Shown here piece after piece: positions 34,295-42,398 of a stretch of DNA of 48,121 bases (position 1 is its first letter; each line of letters starts with the position of its first letter). The notes under the pieces are model-generated. The model saw only the letters and a list, made by a program, of their open reading frames with translations. It was not told the origin of the DNA and ran no database searches. The stretch comes from Lachnospiraceae bacterium UBA7196 (GTDB taxonomy: Bacteria; Bacillota; Clostridia; Lachnospirales; Lachnospiraceae). The DNA lies in the NCBI GenBank assembly GCA_002490835.1, contig DKUU01000041.1:467-48587 (forward strand). Direction: 5' to 3'. A program made the position numbers and the translations under genes.

Positions 34295-35365
34295 TCACCG
34301 TAAAAACTGTCCTGCGGAATAACTGATGATGGCGACCTGAATCAAAAACATGCCGACACAGGTAAGGGTCAGCTTTAAAAGCATCAGATTCCCCTCTCCC
34401 ACCCGGTTCACACAGTTTGTCAGGCGCTTATCGCTTATGATGCCGATGAGCGCCGCGCTCAGCTTGATCAGGCAGGCCGTGAGGGCGATCTTTAGGACCG
34501 GTACGGCGCAGAGCATAATGAGCAGCAGGGTCAGATACAGCCCCAGACTGTTTCGCACAAGTACCGCGCTTCCAAGTACCATCTCGAACATCCCCTCCGT
34601 CAGTCCGCCCACGCCGGGCAGGGAAGAGAGCGCCTTTTTGAGCGCACTGGACTGTAAAGAATCAATAACGGGCGATATCATTGATTGCAGAAGGCTGAAG
34701 CCCGTGACCAGCCAAAGCGACGCCTTCACGCTGCCGCCGATCGCCTTTTCCATCAGTTCCAGAAGCAGTGCCAGTTTTTCTCCCATCCACACGCCGTTGA
34801 TCACCGTCAGCAGAACGTAAGCCTGAACGACGGGCAAAAGGATCTCAAGAAATCCCCACTCGATCAGATAGACTGCAAACAGCAGGAGTTGATAATACAC
34901 AGAAGCCGAGGCGGCCCCCGAAGCGCTCCCCACCGCCAGAATATAAGTAGGAAGGTAGATCTTAATAAAAGTCGTCACACTGTTAAGAATCTCCCGCACC
35001 GTTCCCGCGGTATCCGCGAAAAACTTCAGCAGCACCGCAATCAACAGAAGATAGATAAAATAAAAAGCCAGATCCGACACCTGATGATCCTGAAACAAAT
35101 CTGCAAAGCCGGTAAATAGCGCCGCCGCCACACCCAGCACCAGAATTGTCAAAAATAACGTCCTGTATTCCCCTTTCTGAAATAAAATAGCATCCGCTAT
35201 TCCTCTTCCAAGTTTTTGAAAAGCATCCCAGAGGCGCCCTTGTAAGATATCCCCAAGTACCGCCTGCCCGTCAAAGGAAAAGGAAGGGAACAGACTTTCA
35301 AAATCCTTTGTGATCGCGTCCATATCCATCTGCTCCCACAAAAGCGCGCTCTCCTCCGCTCCCAT
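34295..35365 (-). CDS. spoIIIAE: Stage III sporulation protein AE
   Basis: 356 residues, multipass membrane protein of the SpoIIIA channel with about seven hydrophobic segments. LPTYILAVGSASGAASASVYYQ and ALSSLPGVGGLTEGMFEMVLGSAV are typical family blocks, ending VGMFLIQVAIISYSAG. Start at 35365 is firm: GGAGG lies eight bases upstream and an in-frame TGA lies two codons before the ATG. B. subtilis SpoIIIAE is near 400 residues and has an N-terminal signal peptide; here that segment is absent and the protein begins directly with the soluble MGAEESALLWEQMDMD stretch. Confidence 0.92.
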   Translation of the reverse strand: MGAEESALLWEQMDMDAITKDFESLFPSFSFDGQAVLGDILQGRLWDAFQKLGRGIADAILFQKGEYRTLFLTILVLGVAAALFTGFADLFQDHQVSDLAFYFIYLLLIAVLLKFFADTAGTVREILNSVTTFIKIYLPTYILAVGSASGAASASVYYQLLLFAVYLIEWGFLEILLPVVQAYVLLTVINGVWMGEKLALLLELMEKAIGGSVKASLWLVTGFSLLQSMISPVIDSLQSSALKKALSSLPGVGGLTEGMFEMVLGSAVLVRNSLGLYLTLLLIMLCAVPVLKIALTACLIKLSAALIGIISDKRLTNCVNRVGEGNLMLLKLTLTCVGMFLIQVAIISYSAGQFLR

Positions 35366-35397
35366 ATGTCACCCTCCTCTCTGTTCCCAAGCCGTCC

Positions 35398-35784
35398 TTA
35401 TCCGGCAATATTCTGTATGCTCTCCATCAAAGAGAGCAGGACGGGCATTCCCATAGACAGGATATAGACCTTACCCAGCATCTCCATCTGTCCGGCGACA
35501 CCGCCGTATCCGGCATCCCGGCAGATTCCCGCGCAGAACTCGCAGGCGTAGGTCGCTCCCACCGCCTTGAGCAGCAGCGACAGATAGCTGTAATGATCCC
35601 GCAGATAACCCTGAAGGGCCTCCATACCGGATAATATCTGCATAAAATAACGTGTGGTATATTCCAATATTACCAGACAAACAGCCACCGCCACATAGAT
35701 TCCGTACTCCGCCTTGTAAGACTTCAAAGATACCGCGATCAGAATGCTCACCACACCGATCGTTGCGATTTTTATCATATCCAT
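35398..35784 (-). CDS. spoIIIAD: Stage III sporulation protein AD
   Basis: 128 residues with four hydrophobic segments. MDMIKIATIGVVSILIAVSL at the start, EFCAGICRDAGYGGVAGQ in the middle and LSMGMPVLLSLMESI at the end match SpoIIIAD, an integral membrane subunit distantly like type III export proteins. AAGGAG precedes the ATG, 14 bases after spoIIIAC. Confidence 0.93.
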   Translation of the reverse strand: MDMIKIATIGVVSILIAVSLKSYKAEYGIYVAVAVCLVILEYTTRYFMQILSGMEALQGYLRDHYSYLSLLLKAVGATYACEFCAGICRDAGYGGVAGQMEMLGKVYILSMGMPVLLSLMESIQNIAG

Positions 35785-35798
35785 AGGGTCTTTTCTCC

Positions 35799-35993
35799 TT
35801 ACAGCGCGAACAATTCCTGCATCATTACAAACAGATCATAAATATAGGGAACCACCCAGGTTAAAACAAGAATTAATCCTGCAAGGCTGACTAGAAAGGC
35901 CTGTTCCTCTCTTCCGCTATGTTTTAAAACTTGATTTAATATTGCGACCAAGATACCGACCGCCGCTATTTTAAAAATCAGACTTACGCTCAT
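35799..35993 (-). CDS. spoIIIAC: Stage III sporulation protein AC
   Basis: 64 residues, two membrane helices (about 4-20 and 32-58). IFKIAAVGILVAILNQVLKH SGREE is the family motif, written here with a gap. The normal size is 65-70 residues. GGGGAGG precedes the ATG. Small integral membrane part of the SpoIIIA complex. Confidence 0.92.
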   Translation of the reverse strand: MSVSLIFKIAAVGILVAILNQVLKHSGREEQAFLVSLAGLILVLTWVVPYIYDLFVMMQELFAL

Positions 35994-36015
35994 CTGTCCT
36001 CCCCGGTCTTTTTTG

Positions 36016-36531
36016 TCACAGCAGCCAGATCGTCAAAAGAAGTCCTGCTAAAATGCTGACGCTGCGTATCATTTTTGTTCTGTTTTCACAGTTTTCTTCC
36101 GCCTGTCTTGTTCTCTGGGAAAGAAAGGCCTCCGCCTGCCCAATGCTCCCGGCCTGCCCTGTCTCCTCCTGAAACCCCAGCCTGTCCGGCAGTCCCGCAA
36201 AGACTTCCCTCTCATCCGCCTGTATCGGCTGCTTCTTTAGAAACGCTTCAAATTCCGCCTTCCACAGCAGGGGCAACGCGCTGCCGCTCTTTGCTGACTC
36301 CTCACAGATACGGCGGAAACATTTTTGATAACACTCACTATTTATTTCTGTTAGCATCAGACATATTTCCGGAAACGTGTGTTTTCCATAGCCGATTTCC
36401 GCCCGTATCCGTTCTAAAATACGGCACATGGTCCGCAGATGCCTAATCCTGTCCCGCTCCTGCTTGATTTTTCCATTTCCCCAGCCGAAGCAGCCGGCCA
36501 GAATACAAATGATGCCTATCGCCTTATACAT
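36016..36531 (-). CDS. spoIIIAB: Stage III sporulation protein AB
   Basis: 171 residues. N-terminal and C-terminal hydrophobic helices (about 2-17 and 155-171) flank a soluble helical domain. LRTMCRILERIRAEIGYGKHTFPEIC and FLSQRTRQAEENCENRTKMIRS are typical of the family in broken form: ILERIRAEIGYG and QAEENCENRTKMIRS. It overlaps the end of spoIIIAA by 16 bases. GGGAAGG precedes the ATG. Related to GspF-like type II secretion platforms by published structure. Confidence 0.9.
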   Translation of the reverse strand: MYKAIGIICILAGCFGWGNGKIKQERDRIRHLRTMCRILERIRAEIGYGKHTFPEICLMLTEINSECYQKCFRRICEESAKSGSALPLLWKAEFEAFLKKQPIQADEREVFAGLPDRLGFQEETGQAGSIGQAEAFLSQRTRQAEENCENRTKMIRSVSILAGLLLTIWLL

Positions 36532-37466
36532 GGTTTTCCTTCCCTGTCAAAAACGCCTGCAATCCCCCATGCGCCCGCTCCCCTGTCTAACACCACATAT
36601 CGTTCAAACAGCCTCTCTTCCATTGCGTAACGCATGTAATTTTTGTATAACACTTCCTCCAGAGAACCGCCATGGATCGTGGCCAGCAGCTTACAGCCGC
36701 AGCCGTTTGCCATACGCAGCGCCCGCAGATCCTCGATTCCACCCAGCTCATCCACCGCCAGCGCCTGCGGCGACATCGTGCGGATCAGACGCATCATCCC
36801 CTCCACCTTGGGACAGCCGTCCAGCACATCCGTGCGGATGCCCACATCGTTCTGCGCGACCCCCAGAAAACTGCCCGCGATCTCCGAGCGCTCGTCCACC
36901 ACGCTCACATTGATTCCTCTTCCATAGGCTGTCCCGTTTGAAATCTGACGGATCAGATCCCGCAGCATCGTCGTCTTGCCGCCCCCCGGCGGAGAGATCA
37001 ACAGGGTACTCATCACCCTGCCCCTCTCATAGAGCAGCGGGATCAGAGGATCGGCCGCACCCTTTACCTGATGCGCGATGCGGATATTGAGATACCGTAT
37101 GTACTTCATATTGACGATGCGGTCCTCCCCGTTTAAGAGCACCTGTCCGGCCAGCCCTACCCTGTGACCGCCCTGCACAGTCAAAAACCCCTGTCTGATT
37201 TCATCCGCAAAAGCATATATGGAATACTGGCACAGATGCTTTAAGATCTCTTCCAGTTCCGCGCCCTCCTGTCTGGCGGCCGCCTCCTGCCTGTCCACGA
37301 TTTTTCCCTGTGCATCCACAAACCTCTCTCTCCCATCGACTAATATAGTCAATGGGCTCCCCGCCCGCAGCCTGATCTCCTGTAATTTTTCCGCCTGTCT
37401 GGCCACATCCTGCCATCTTCCCCTGATCCTTTCAGGAAAAAGGCGTAAAATCTCCTCTTCGCACAT
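36516..37466 (-). CDS. spoIIIAA: Stage III sporulation protein AA (ATPase)
   Basis: 316 residues from ATG at 37466 (MCEEEILRLFPERIRGRW); AAGGGG is eight bases upstream. The open frame extends another 59 codons but has no ribosome site, and a predicted SigE -10 lies inside that extension. The ATPase has Walker A SPPGGGKTTMLRDLIRQIS, Walker B ALAVDELGGIEDLRAL and the block DVGIRTDVLDGCPKVEGMM. It resembles type II/IV secretion ATPases and powers the SpoIIIA channel. First gene of the eight-gene operon; all eight (AA-AH) are intact. Confidence 0.94.
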   Translation of the reverse strand: MCEEEILRLFPERIRGRWQDVARQAEKLQEIRLRAGSPLTILVDGRERFVDAQGKIVDRQEAAARQEGAELEEILKHLCQYSIYAFADEIRQGFLTVQGGHRVGLAGQVLLNGEDRIVNMKYIRYLNIRIAHQVKGAADPLIPLLYERGRVMSTLLISPPGGGKTTMLRDLIRQISNGTAYGRGINVSVVDERSEIAGSFLGVAQNDVGIRTDVLDGCPKVEGMMRLIRTMSPQALAVDELGGIEDLRALRMANGCGCKLLATIHGGSLEEVLYKNYMRYAMEERLFERYVVLDRGAGAWGIAGVFDREGKPCIRR

Positions 37467-37490
37467 CTGCATCACCCCTTGTCTCATTAC

Positions 37491-37519
37491 AATATATGAT
37501 GAAGCGCTCCGGTTATGCT
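37491..37519 (-). promoter_or_regulatory. Candidate SigE promoter of spoIIIA
   Basis: Minus strand: AGCATAA (37519-37513), 14-base spacer, CATATATT (37498-37491). This resembles the mother-cell SigE pattern (ATA-containing -35, CATAnnnT -10) known to drive spoIIIA in Bacillus. The start would fall about 20 bases before the AA start codon. The 163-base gap 37467-37629 also holds the unassigned promoter of the plus-strand PHP gene (TAGAAT-like -10 near 37595). Confidence 0.4.
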
Positions 37520-37629
37520 TCCAAAAATCAGAGTCGCTATGCACCGCTTTCATATCCTGAAAAAACCAGTGGAATTTCCGTGCAAAAAGGGGTAGAATAG
37601 ATAAGGAAAACAAGGAATGAGGAAAATAT

Positions 37630-38463
37630 ATGAAGTTGGACATGCACTGCCATACAAAGGAAGGCTCTCCCGACGGAAAGCTTTCCCTCTTGGAAAATAT
37701 TGAGATATTAAAGCAAAAAGGCTATCAGGGAATGCTGATCTCTGATCATAATTCCTACAAGGCCTACCGCTACTATAAGAAACTAAATAAAATACCGGAA
37801 GATTTCGTCGTTCTAAAGGGCATCGAGTACGATACCTTAAACGCCGGCCATATCCTCGTCATCATGCCCACCGGAGTACACCTTCCGATTTTGGAGCTCC
37901 GCGGTCTGCCGCTGCTCTTACTTATCGAAATCGTACATTTTTACGGCGGCATTCTCGGTCCCGCCCACCCCTGCGGCGAGCGCTTTTTAAGTATCTGCAA
38001 CACCCTGCGCGGAAAACTGTCCGAGCATGTTTACCGCCGCTTTGACTTTGTGGAAGGATACAATGCCTGCGAGGATGCGGATTCCAACATGCGCGCTATG
38101 ACGCTGGCAAAAAAGTACGATCTTCCCTGCTTCGGCGGCAGTGATTCCCACAAGGAGGACTGCGCCGGCCTCGGCTACACCATTTTACAGGAAGATATCG
38201 CCAACGAGACGGATCTGATCAACTATATCCGCGCCGGCAAGCGTACCATGATCGGCGGCAGACATTATTGCCATACCACCAAGGCAAAACTTGGTAAGGC
38301 AAATAATGTACTGGTATACTCCTTCTGGATCTACAACAAATTTTTGGCGCTGCTGCGCAGAAAAGCCAGAAATTTTGAACTGATGGAAGACCAGCTCCTT
38401 GAATCCCTGCGGGGCGGCAGACGGAAACATCCTTCCGGCTATATCTCTCTGAAAGACGACTAA
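37630..38463 (+). CDS. PHP-domain phosphoesterase
   Basis: 277 residues. Metal ligands of the PHP fold are visible in order: DMHCHTKEGSPDG (HxH), LISDHNSYKAY (DH), GIEYDT (Glu), GPAHPCGER (His), and FGGSDSHKEDC (DxH). Members hydrolyse phosphoesters such as 3',5'-nucleoside bisphosphates, short RNA ends or histidinol phosphate; the substrate here is unknown. Residues 215-277 are basic and specific to this branch. AGGAAAA precedes the ATG. Divergent from spoIIIA and convergent with the CmpB-like gene; stands alone as a transcription unit. Confidence 0.87.
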   Translation: MKLDMHCHTKEGSPDGKLSLLENIEILKQKGYQGMLISDHNSYKAYRYYKKLNKIPEDFVVLKGIEYDTLNAGHILVIMPTGVHLPILELRGLPLLLLIEIVHFYGGILGPAHPCGERFLSICNTLRGKLSEHVYRRFDFVEGYNACEDADSNMRAMTLAKKYDLPCFGGSDSHKEDCAGLGYTILQEDIANETDLINYIRAGKRTMIGGRHYCHTTKAKLGKANNVLVYSFWIYNKFLALLRRKARNFELMEDQLLESLRGGRRKHPSGYISLKDD

Positions 38464-38465
38464 AA

Positions 38466-38494
38466 CGGGACGCTTCCTTCCTAAAAGCGTCCCG
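38466..38494. terminator. Bidirectional terminator between convergent genes
   Basis: Ten perfect pairs, CGGGACGCTT (38466-38475) with AAGCGTCCCG (38485-38494), nine-base loop. On the minus strand it runs into UUUUAG, and on the plus strand it follows the PHP stop codon by two bases. It serves both the PHP gene and the CmpB-like gene. Confidence 0.75.
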
Positions 38495-38509
38495 CTCCCT
38501 GTTCCTCCA

Positions 38510-39433
38510 TTATTCTTCCTCACCGTTTGCAAGCTTTTTCAGTTCTTCAAAGGCGCTCTCATACGTTTCAGAACGCATAGACGGATTGTTGCGGATCATA
38601 TCGCGCTTATAGAAATCCAAAAGCTTCTTCTCCCCGCGCGCGCGTTCCCTGTATAGACTGAATCTCCCCCGCAGTTCGGCGATCTCCTCCCTGATGCTTT
38701 CCCCGTAAGCGGAAGGTTTCCTAAGCAGCAGCTCCTTAATCGTGGAAAAGCCCTGCTCCAGACTGGATGTCAGATCGTTCAGCCACATTTCCCTGCGCTC
38801 GCCGCGGTCCAGACGCCTCTGCTCCTTCTCATCATTGTTGAAGGCAATGAGCACATCCAAACGCTTCTGCATGCGCTCCAATTCCTCCCTAAGCCGCATG
38901 ATACGGATCATGATATCGCGCAGATCGAGCGCCGCCTTAAAAGAGAGCGTAAAATCAGCCACAATATAAATCGTGAGCATCACTGTTATATAATTTAACA
39001 ACCGGTGCGGCATGGAAAAGACGAACTGCTCGATGGGGCGGTGTATCACTCTGGTCATCAGAATGGTAAGGAATCCCCATGCGAGAGAGGACCGCAGACA
39101 GATGCGTCCTTGAAAATTCATGAATTTTCCCGTATAATCCCAGTATCTGACCTGAAAGAGCGCTTCCATGACGACACCCGTTACGTACTCTAAAGCCGTA
39201 GCGCCGATGACCCCTGCGATATAAGTAAGCAGCACATTATCCTGAAACGGCATCGAAACCACCAGCATCATGGTCGCGCCGCTGCCGTAAAGCGGGAGAA
39301 ACGGTCCCCGCATAAACCCTCTGTTCACCCATTTGCGGGACTTCAAAGAGACGACGGCAGATTCAAAACACCAGCCGCCGAAGCAGTAAAAATAGAAAAA
39401 GAATAACCACTGAAACCCGTTATAATCAAACAT
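38510..39433 (-). CDS. CmpB-like putative ABC transporter permease (PF06541 type)
   Basis: 307 residues. About five hydrophobic segments in residues 8-165, with GGWCFESAVVSLKSRKWVNRG, FMRGPFLPLYGSGA and EYVTGVVMEALFQVRYWDYT, the hallmark blocks of the putative ABC-transporter type IV (CmpB) family. Residues 175-307 are a charged, coiled-coil-prone cytoplasmic tail. The family's transport role is not established. It is last in the run ABC ATPase-permease-CobW-CobW-this gene, 33 bases after the second CobW, and ends at a strong terminator. Confidence 0.85.
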   Translation of the reverse strand: MFDYNGFQWLFFFYFYCFGGWCFESAVVSLKSRKWVNRGFMRGPFLPLYGSGATMMLVVSMPFQDNVLLTYIAGVIGATALEYVTGVVMEALFQVRYWDYTGKFMNFQGRICLRSSLAWGFLTILMTRVIHRPIEQFVFSMPHRLLNYITVMLTIYIVADFTLSFKAALDLRDIMIRIMRLREELERMQKRLDVLIAFNNDEKEQRRLDRGERREMWLNDLTSSLEQGFSTIKELLLRKPSAYGESIREEIAELRGRFSLYRERARGEKKLLDFYKRDMIRNNPSMRSETYESAFEELKKLANGEEE

Positions 39434-39466
39434 TCAGCCAAACCTCTCAAGCAACTTCCGACCGCT

Positions 39467-40396
39467 TTATATAAAGCTGATCACTTCCTCTTTCGGCGCC
39501 TTCGTCGGTTCTACCTGAAGCGCGCGCAGTACCGGGCCTTCCCCCTGATAGCCCTCAAAATAACATTTTTCCACTGTGGCCGTCACCTTCACCCACTGCT
39601 GCTCCTCCAGCGCGTCCGTCCCCTCATAAGCGCAGGCATAGCCTAAAAAGGCCATATCCTCCGCGCAGCAGGTCATCGCCATACGGCCGGGCACAAAATA
39701 CCCTTTGGGAAACTGCTTGGGTTTTAACACCATCGCCACAAACGAAAGCGTCTTACCCTGATAGCGTTCGATATGATCCATAACATCCAGATACCACATT
39801 CCATAACCCGTGTTATCTAATTTGATGACATCCGCCTTCAGATCATAGGGGAGTTCCTCCTCCATGATCTCGTTGACCTCGCCGTTCGAATCTTCGAAAA
39901 CAATCTCCGCGCCGGGATTGATCGCCTTCACATTCCGCTTGTAACTGCTTAAATCCTTCACCCCGTCACAGCGGTTAAAGATGATGAGCTCCGACTTCCT
40001 AAGCTGCTCCGCCAGCAATGATTTCATGTTGGTAAAATAAACGGGAAAGGTAGCCGCGTTTATGGTCGTGATCTGCTGCTCTATCTTCCAGTGCCAGGGA
40101 AGCTTCATTTCCTTATAATTCCACATGCCGTTATATTCAATGACAATACGCTCCGGCTTGTGCTTTTTTTCCAACTCGATCAGTTTATTTGGCGTAAAGT
40201 CCTCTTCCTCGTCAATCAGCTCAAGCACCGTACGGCTCTGCTTTAAGAGAGCCGGATCATACCCGTTCTCCCCCTCCTCGCAAAGGATGAGCAGAGTCTT
40301 GCCCCGCACCTGAAAATAAGGCTGCGCCAATGTATAGGTGATAAACTCCGTCTTTCCGCTCTCCAGAAAGCCGTTGATCATATAGACCGGTTTCAC
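39467..40396 (-). CDS. CobW/G3E-family GTPase with C-terminal YcgQ/DUF1980-like domain
   Basis: 309 residues. P-loop INGFLESGKTEF (8-18), EEGENGYDPALL (40-51) and the G4-like FNRCD (140-144) show a G3E GTPase, but the CxCC metal motif typical of CobW proteins is missing. Residues about 198-305 match another family: YQGKTLSFVAMV, FPKGYFVPGRMAMTCCAED (229-247) and QWVKVTATVEK, the pattern of the YcgQ/TIGR03943 (DUF1980) C-terminal domain, normally found with a permease. Its ATG overlaps the stop of the His-rich CobW by four bases, so the two are translated together. A role in zinc or other metal handling is inferred. Confidence 0.82.
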   Translation of the reverse strand: MKPVYMINGFLESGKTEFITYTLAQPYFQVRGKTLLILCEEGENGYDPALLKQSRTVLELIDEEEDFTPNKLIELEKKHKPERIVIEYNGMWNYKEMKLPWHWKIEQQITTINAATFPVYFTNMKSLLAEQLRKSELIIFNRCDGVKDLSSYKRNVKAINPGAEIVFEDSNGEVNEIMEEELPYDLKADVIKLDNTGYGMWYLDVMDHIERYQGKTLSFVAMVLKPKQFPKGYFVPGRMAMTCCAEDMAFLGYACAYEGTDALEEQQWVKVTATVEKCYFEGYQGEGPVLRALQVEPTKAPKEEVISFI

Positions 40397-41565
40397 GCTT
40401 CCGTCCTTCCTTTCCCAAAGAGTTCCGCCAGCTTCTCCTCTTTCAATTTAGAGCCGATCACGCAGAATTTCCCCGTCACGCCGGGCTTACCATCCCTGAC
40501 ATTGCTCTCTTCCGGCACATAATCGAAATAGATCCAGCCGCCCTCCGCGCCGGCCACCATGCCCTTCGCGCGCAGCACCAGACCATACTCCTCTTCCTTA
40601 TCAAGCGCCGCCAAAATCTGCGCAATCTCCTCTTTCGTGTAAACCGCAGGCGTCTCCAGCCCCCAGCTTGTAAAGACCTCATCCGCATGATGGTGGTGAT
40701 GGTCATGTCCCTCGTGATCGTGATGGTGATGCTCATGCTCCTCGTGATCGTGGTGATGGTCATGTCCCTCGTGGTCGTGGTGGTGCTCATGCCCTTCGTG
40801 GTCGTGGTCATGATGCGCATGCTCTTCGTGATCGTGGTGGTGCTCATGTCCCTCATGATCATGGTGGTGATGCTCATGGTCATGACAGCCGCAGGTGCAG
40901 TCCGGCCCATGGTCATGATGATGTTCATGCTTCTCCATCACTTCCCGCATCAGTTCCGCCTCCAGATCCTTTGCGCCCTCGATGGTCTCCAGAATCTCTT
41001 TGCCTTCAAGCGCATCCCACGGCGTCGTGATGATCGTCGCCTTCGCATTATGCTCCCTGACCATTGCCGCAACAGCAGTGAGCTTCTCCTCACTAAGTTT
41101 ATCCGTGCGGCTAAGGACGATCGTCCCCGCATGTTCGATCTGGTTGATAAAAAATTCCCCGAAGTTTTTGAGATACATCTTACATTTGCAGGCATCCACC
41201 ACTGCCACCGCGCTGTTTAACTGCACGTCCCTGTCCGCCATAGCGTCCTGCACTGCCTTCATCACGTCGGAAAGTTTTCCCACGCCCGACGGCTCGATCA
41301 GAATCCTCTGCGGCGCATACGTGGTAAGTACCTCCTTTAAGGAGGTCCCGAAGTCTCCCACCAGAGAGCAGCAGATACAGCCGGAGTTCATCTCCTTGAT
41401 CTCGATGCCCGCCTCCTGTAAAAAGCCGCCGTCGATGCCAATCTCCCCGAATTCATTCTCGATCAGCACCACCTTCTCGCCCACCAGCGCCTCATTTAAC
41501 AGCTTTTTGATCAAAGTCGTTTTCCCTGCTCCCAGAAAACCCGAGACAATATCAATCTTAGTCAT
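40393..41565 (-). CDS. His-rich CobW/COG0523 metallochaperone GTPase
   Basis: 390 residues from ATG at 41565 (GGAGG immediately upstream; another ATG 12 bases earlier lies on this site). G3E GTPase: GFLGAGKTTLIKKL (9-22), metal motif GCICC (62-66), Walker B-like LIEPSGVG, SRTD (152-155). Residues 213-293 hold 44 histidines with many Asp and Glu, plus DCTCGC, a probable metal store or sensor. The C-terminal CobW domain (about 300-390) follows. COG0523 proteins deliver zinc, cobalt or nickel to target enzymes. It starts 29 bases after the ABC permease and overlaps the second CobW. Confidence 0.92.
   Translation of the reverse strand: MTKIDIVSGFLGAGKTTLIKKLLNEALVGEKVVLIENEFGEIGIDGGFLQEAGIEIKEMNSGCICCSLVGDFGTSLKEVLTTYAPQRILIEPSGVGKLSDVMKAVQDAMADRDVQLNSAVAVVDACKCKMYLKNFGEFFINQIEHAGTIVLSRTDKLSEEKLTAVAAMVREHNAKATIITTPWDALEGKEILETIEGAKDLEAELMREVMEKHEHHHDHGPDCTCGCHDHEHHHHDHEGHEHHHDHEEHAHHDHDHEGHEHHHDHEGHDHHHDHEEHEHHHHDHEGHDHHHHHADEVFTSWGLETPAVYTKEEIAQILAALDKEEEYGLVLRAKGMVAGAEGGWIYFDYVPEESNVRDGKPGVTGKFCVIGSKLKEEKLAELFGKGRTEA
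40687..40929 (-). repeat. Imperfect His/Asp-coding tandem repeats inside the CobW gene
   Basis: 243 bases made of imperfect units encoding HDHEGHEHHHDHEEH-like blocks (about 10-16 residues each). At the DNA level runs such as tcatggtggtgatg and cctcgtgatcg recur. Such repeats expand and shrink by slippage, so their number may differ between strains. Confidence 0.85.
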
Positions 41566-41594
41566 CTTTCCCTCCATATAATATCATGCGTTAT

Positions 41595-42398
41595 TTATTC
41601 TAAATTAAGTTTCCTGCTCATCACATACCATGTCAGCAGATAAAAGATCACGCAGCTGATGATCCCGGCGATCAGCGTCGTCTCCCACTGGCTGTCTAAA
41701 TAGTAAAACCGGGTTGCGTCGGGAATCCGTTTTTGGAATGCGAGCACAATTGCAAAATACACCGTCTGAATGATCTGCTCCACCACATAGATCCCAATAT
41801 ACCATGCAAAGGAAAGCATCAGCTTGTGGTTCGCGGAAAGCTGCCCCAGCGAGATACAGGCCCCCACCTTTAATATTTCCGAAAACAGGGAAAAAACATA
41901 CGCAATCAGGGCCATAATCACCGTAAAGGCCGTAATCTTATCCGCTCCCAGCATCCTTATCGTATCCCGCATGATCTCCGCCGCATTATCATAAAACAAA
42001 TCAAAATCACTCACCGCCATAAATAAGACAAGGACGGAAACGTAAACGACCACGATATTGATCAATTCCCATGCGGCGCTTACCAATCCCTTGGCAACAA
42101 TGATATGGTGCGTATCCACCGGCAGGGTGTGTAAGAGATAGCCCTGATCCCCATATGTGGAAGTATAGAAGCGGTGGATCAGATAAATCGTCGTGCCCAC
42201 GCACACTGCAAAGATACTCCCAACATAGGTGGCCACCAGCAACACCACCATAAAACCTAGCATCTCTAAGTTTTGCGAATGCTCCAGCATCTTGATCATA
42301 CACCATGCGAGCATCGTCATCACCAACATGAACGTGTTCGCGGACACAAGCAGTTTCCAAGTGGCTTTCCACTCATATTTCATCAATTTTCCTAACAT
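41595..42398 (-). CDS. ABC-2 type transporter permease
   Basis: 267 residues with six hydrophobic segments: about 18-38, 48-75, 100-128, 155-180, 188-208 and 236-258. The cytoplasmic N-terminus MLGKLMKYEWKATWK is typical of ABC-2 permeases. No substrate-specific motif is visible. It overlaps the ATPase gene by seven bases, so the pair forms one exporter. GGGAGGTG precedes the ATG. Confidence 0.85.
   Translation of the reverse strand: MLGKLMKYEWKATWKLLVSANTFMLVMTMLAWCMIKMLEHSQNLEMLGFMVVLLVATYVGSIFAVCVGTTIYLIHRFYTSTYGDQGYLLHTLPVDTHHIIVAKGLVSAAWELINIVVVYVSVLVLFMAVSDFDLFYDNAAEIMRDTIRMLGADKITAFTVIMALIAYVFSLFSEILKVGACISLGQLSANHKLMLSFAWYIGIYVVEQIIQTVYFAIVLAFQKRIPDATRFYYLDSQWETTLIAGIISCVIFYLLTWYVMSRKLNLE

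Noticed and set aside
40687..40929. CRISPR-like appearance of the tandem repeats
   Set aside because: Units are imperfect, of uneven length, without spacers, and in frame within a CobW gene.
40687..41220. Met/Val-rich open frame opposite the His-rich CobW segment
   Set aside because: His codons read backwards give Met/Val; it only mirrors the repeat and has no independent support.
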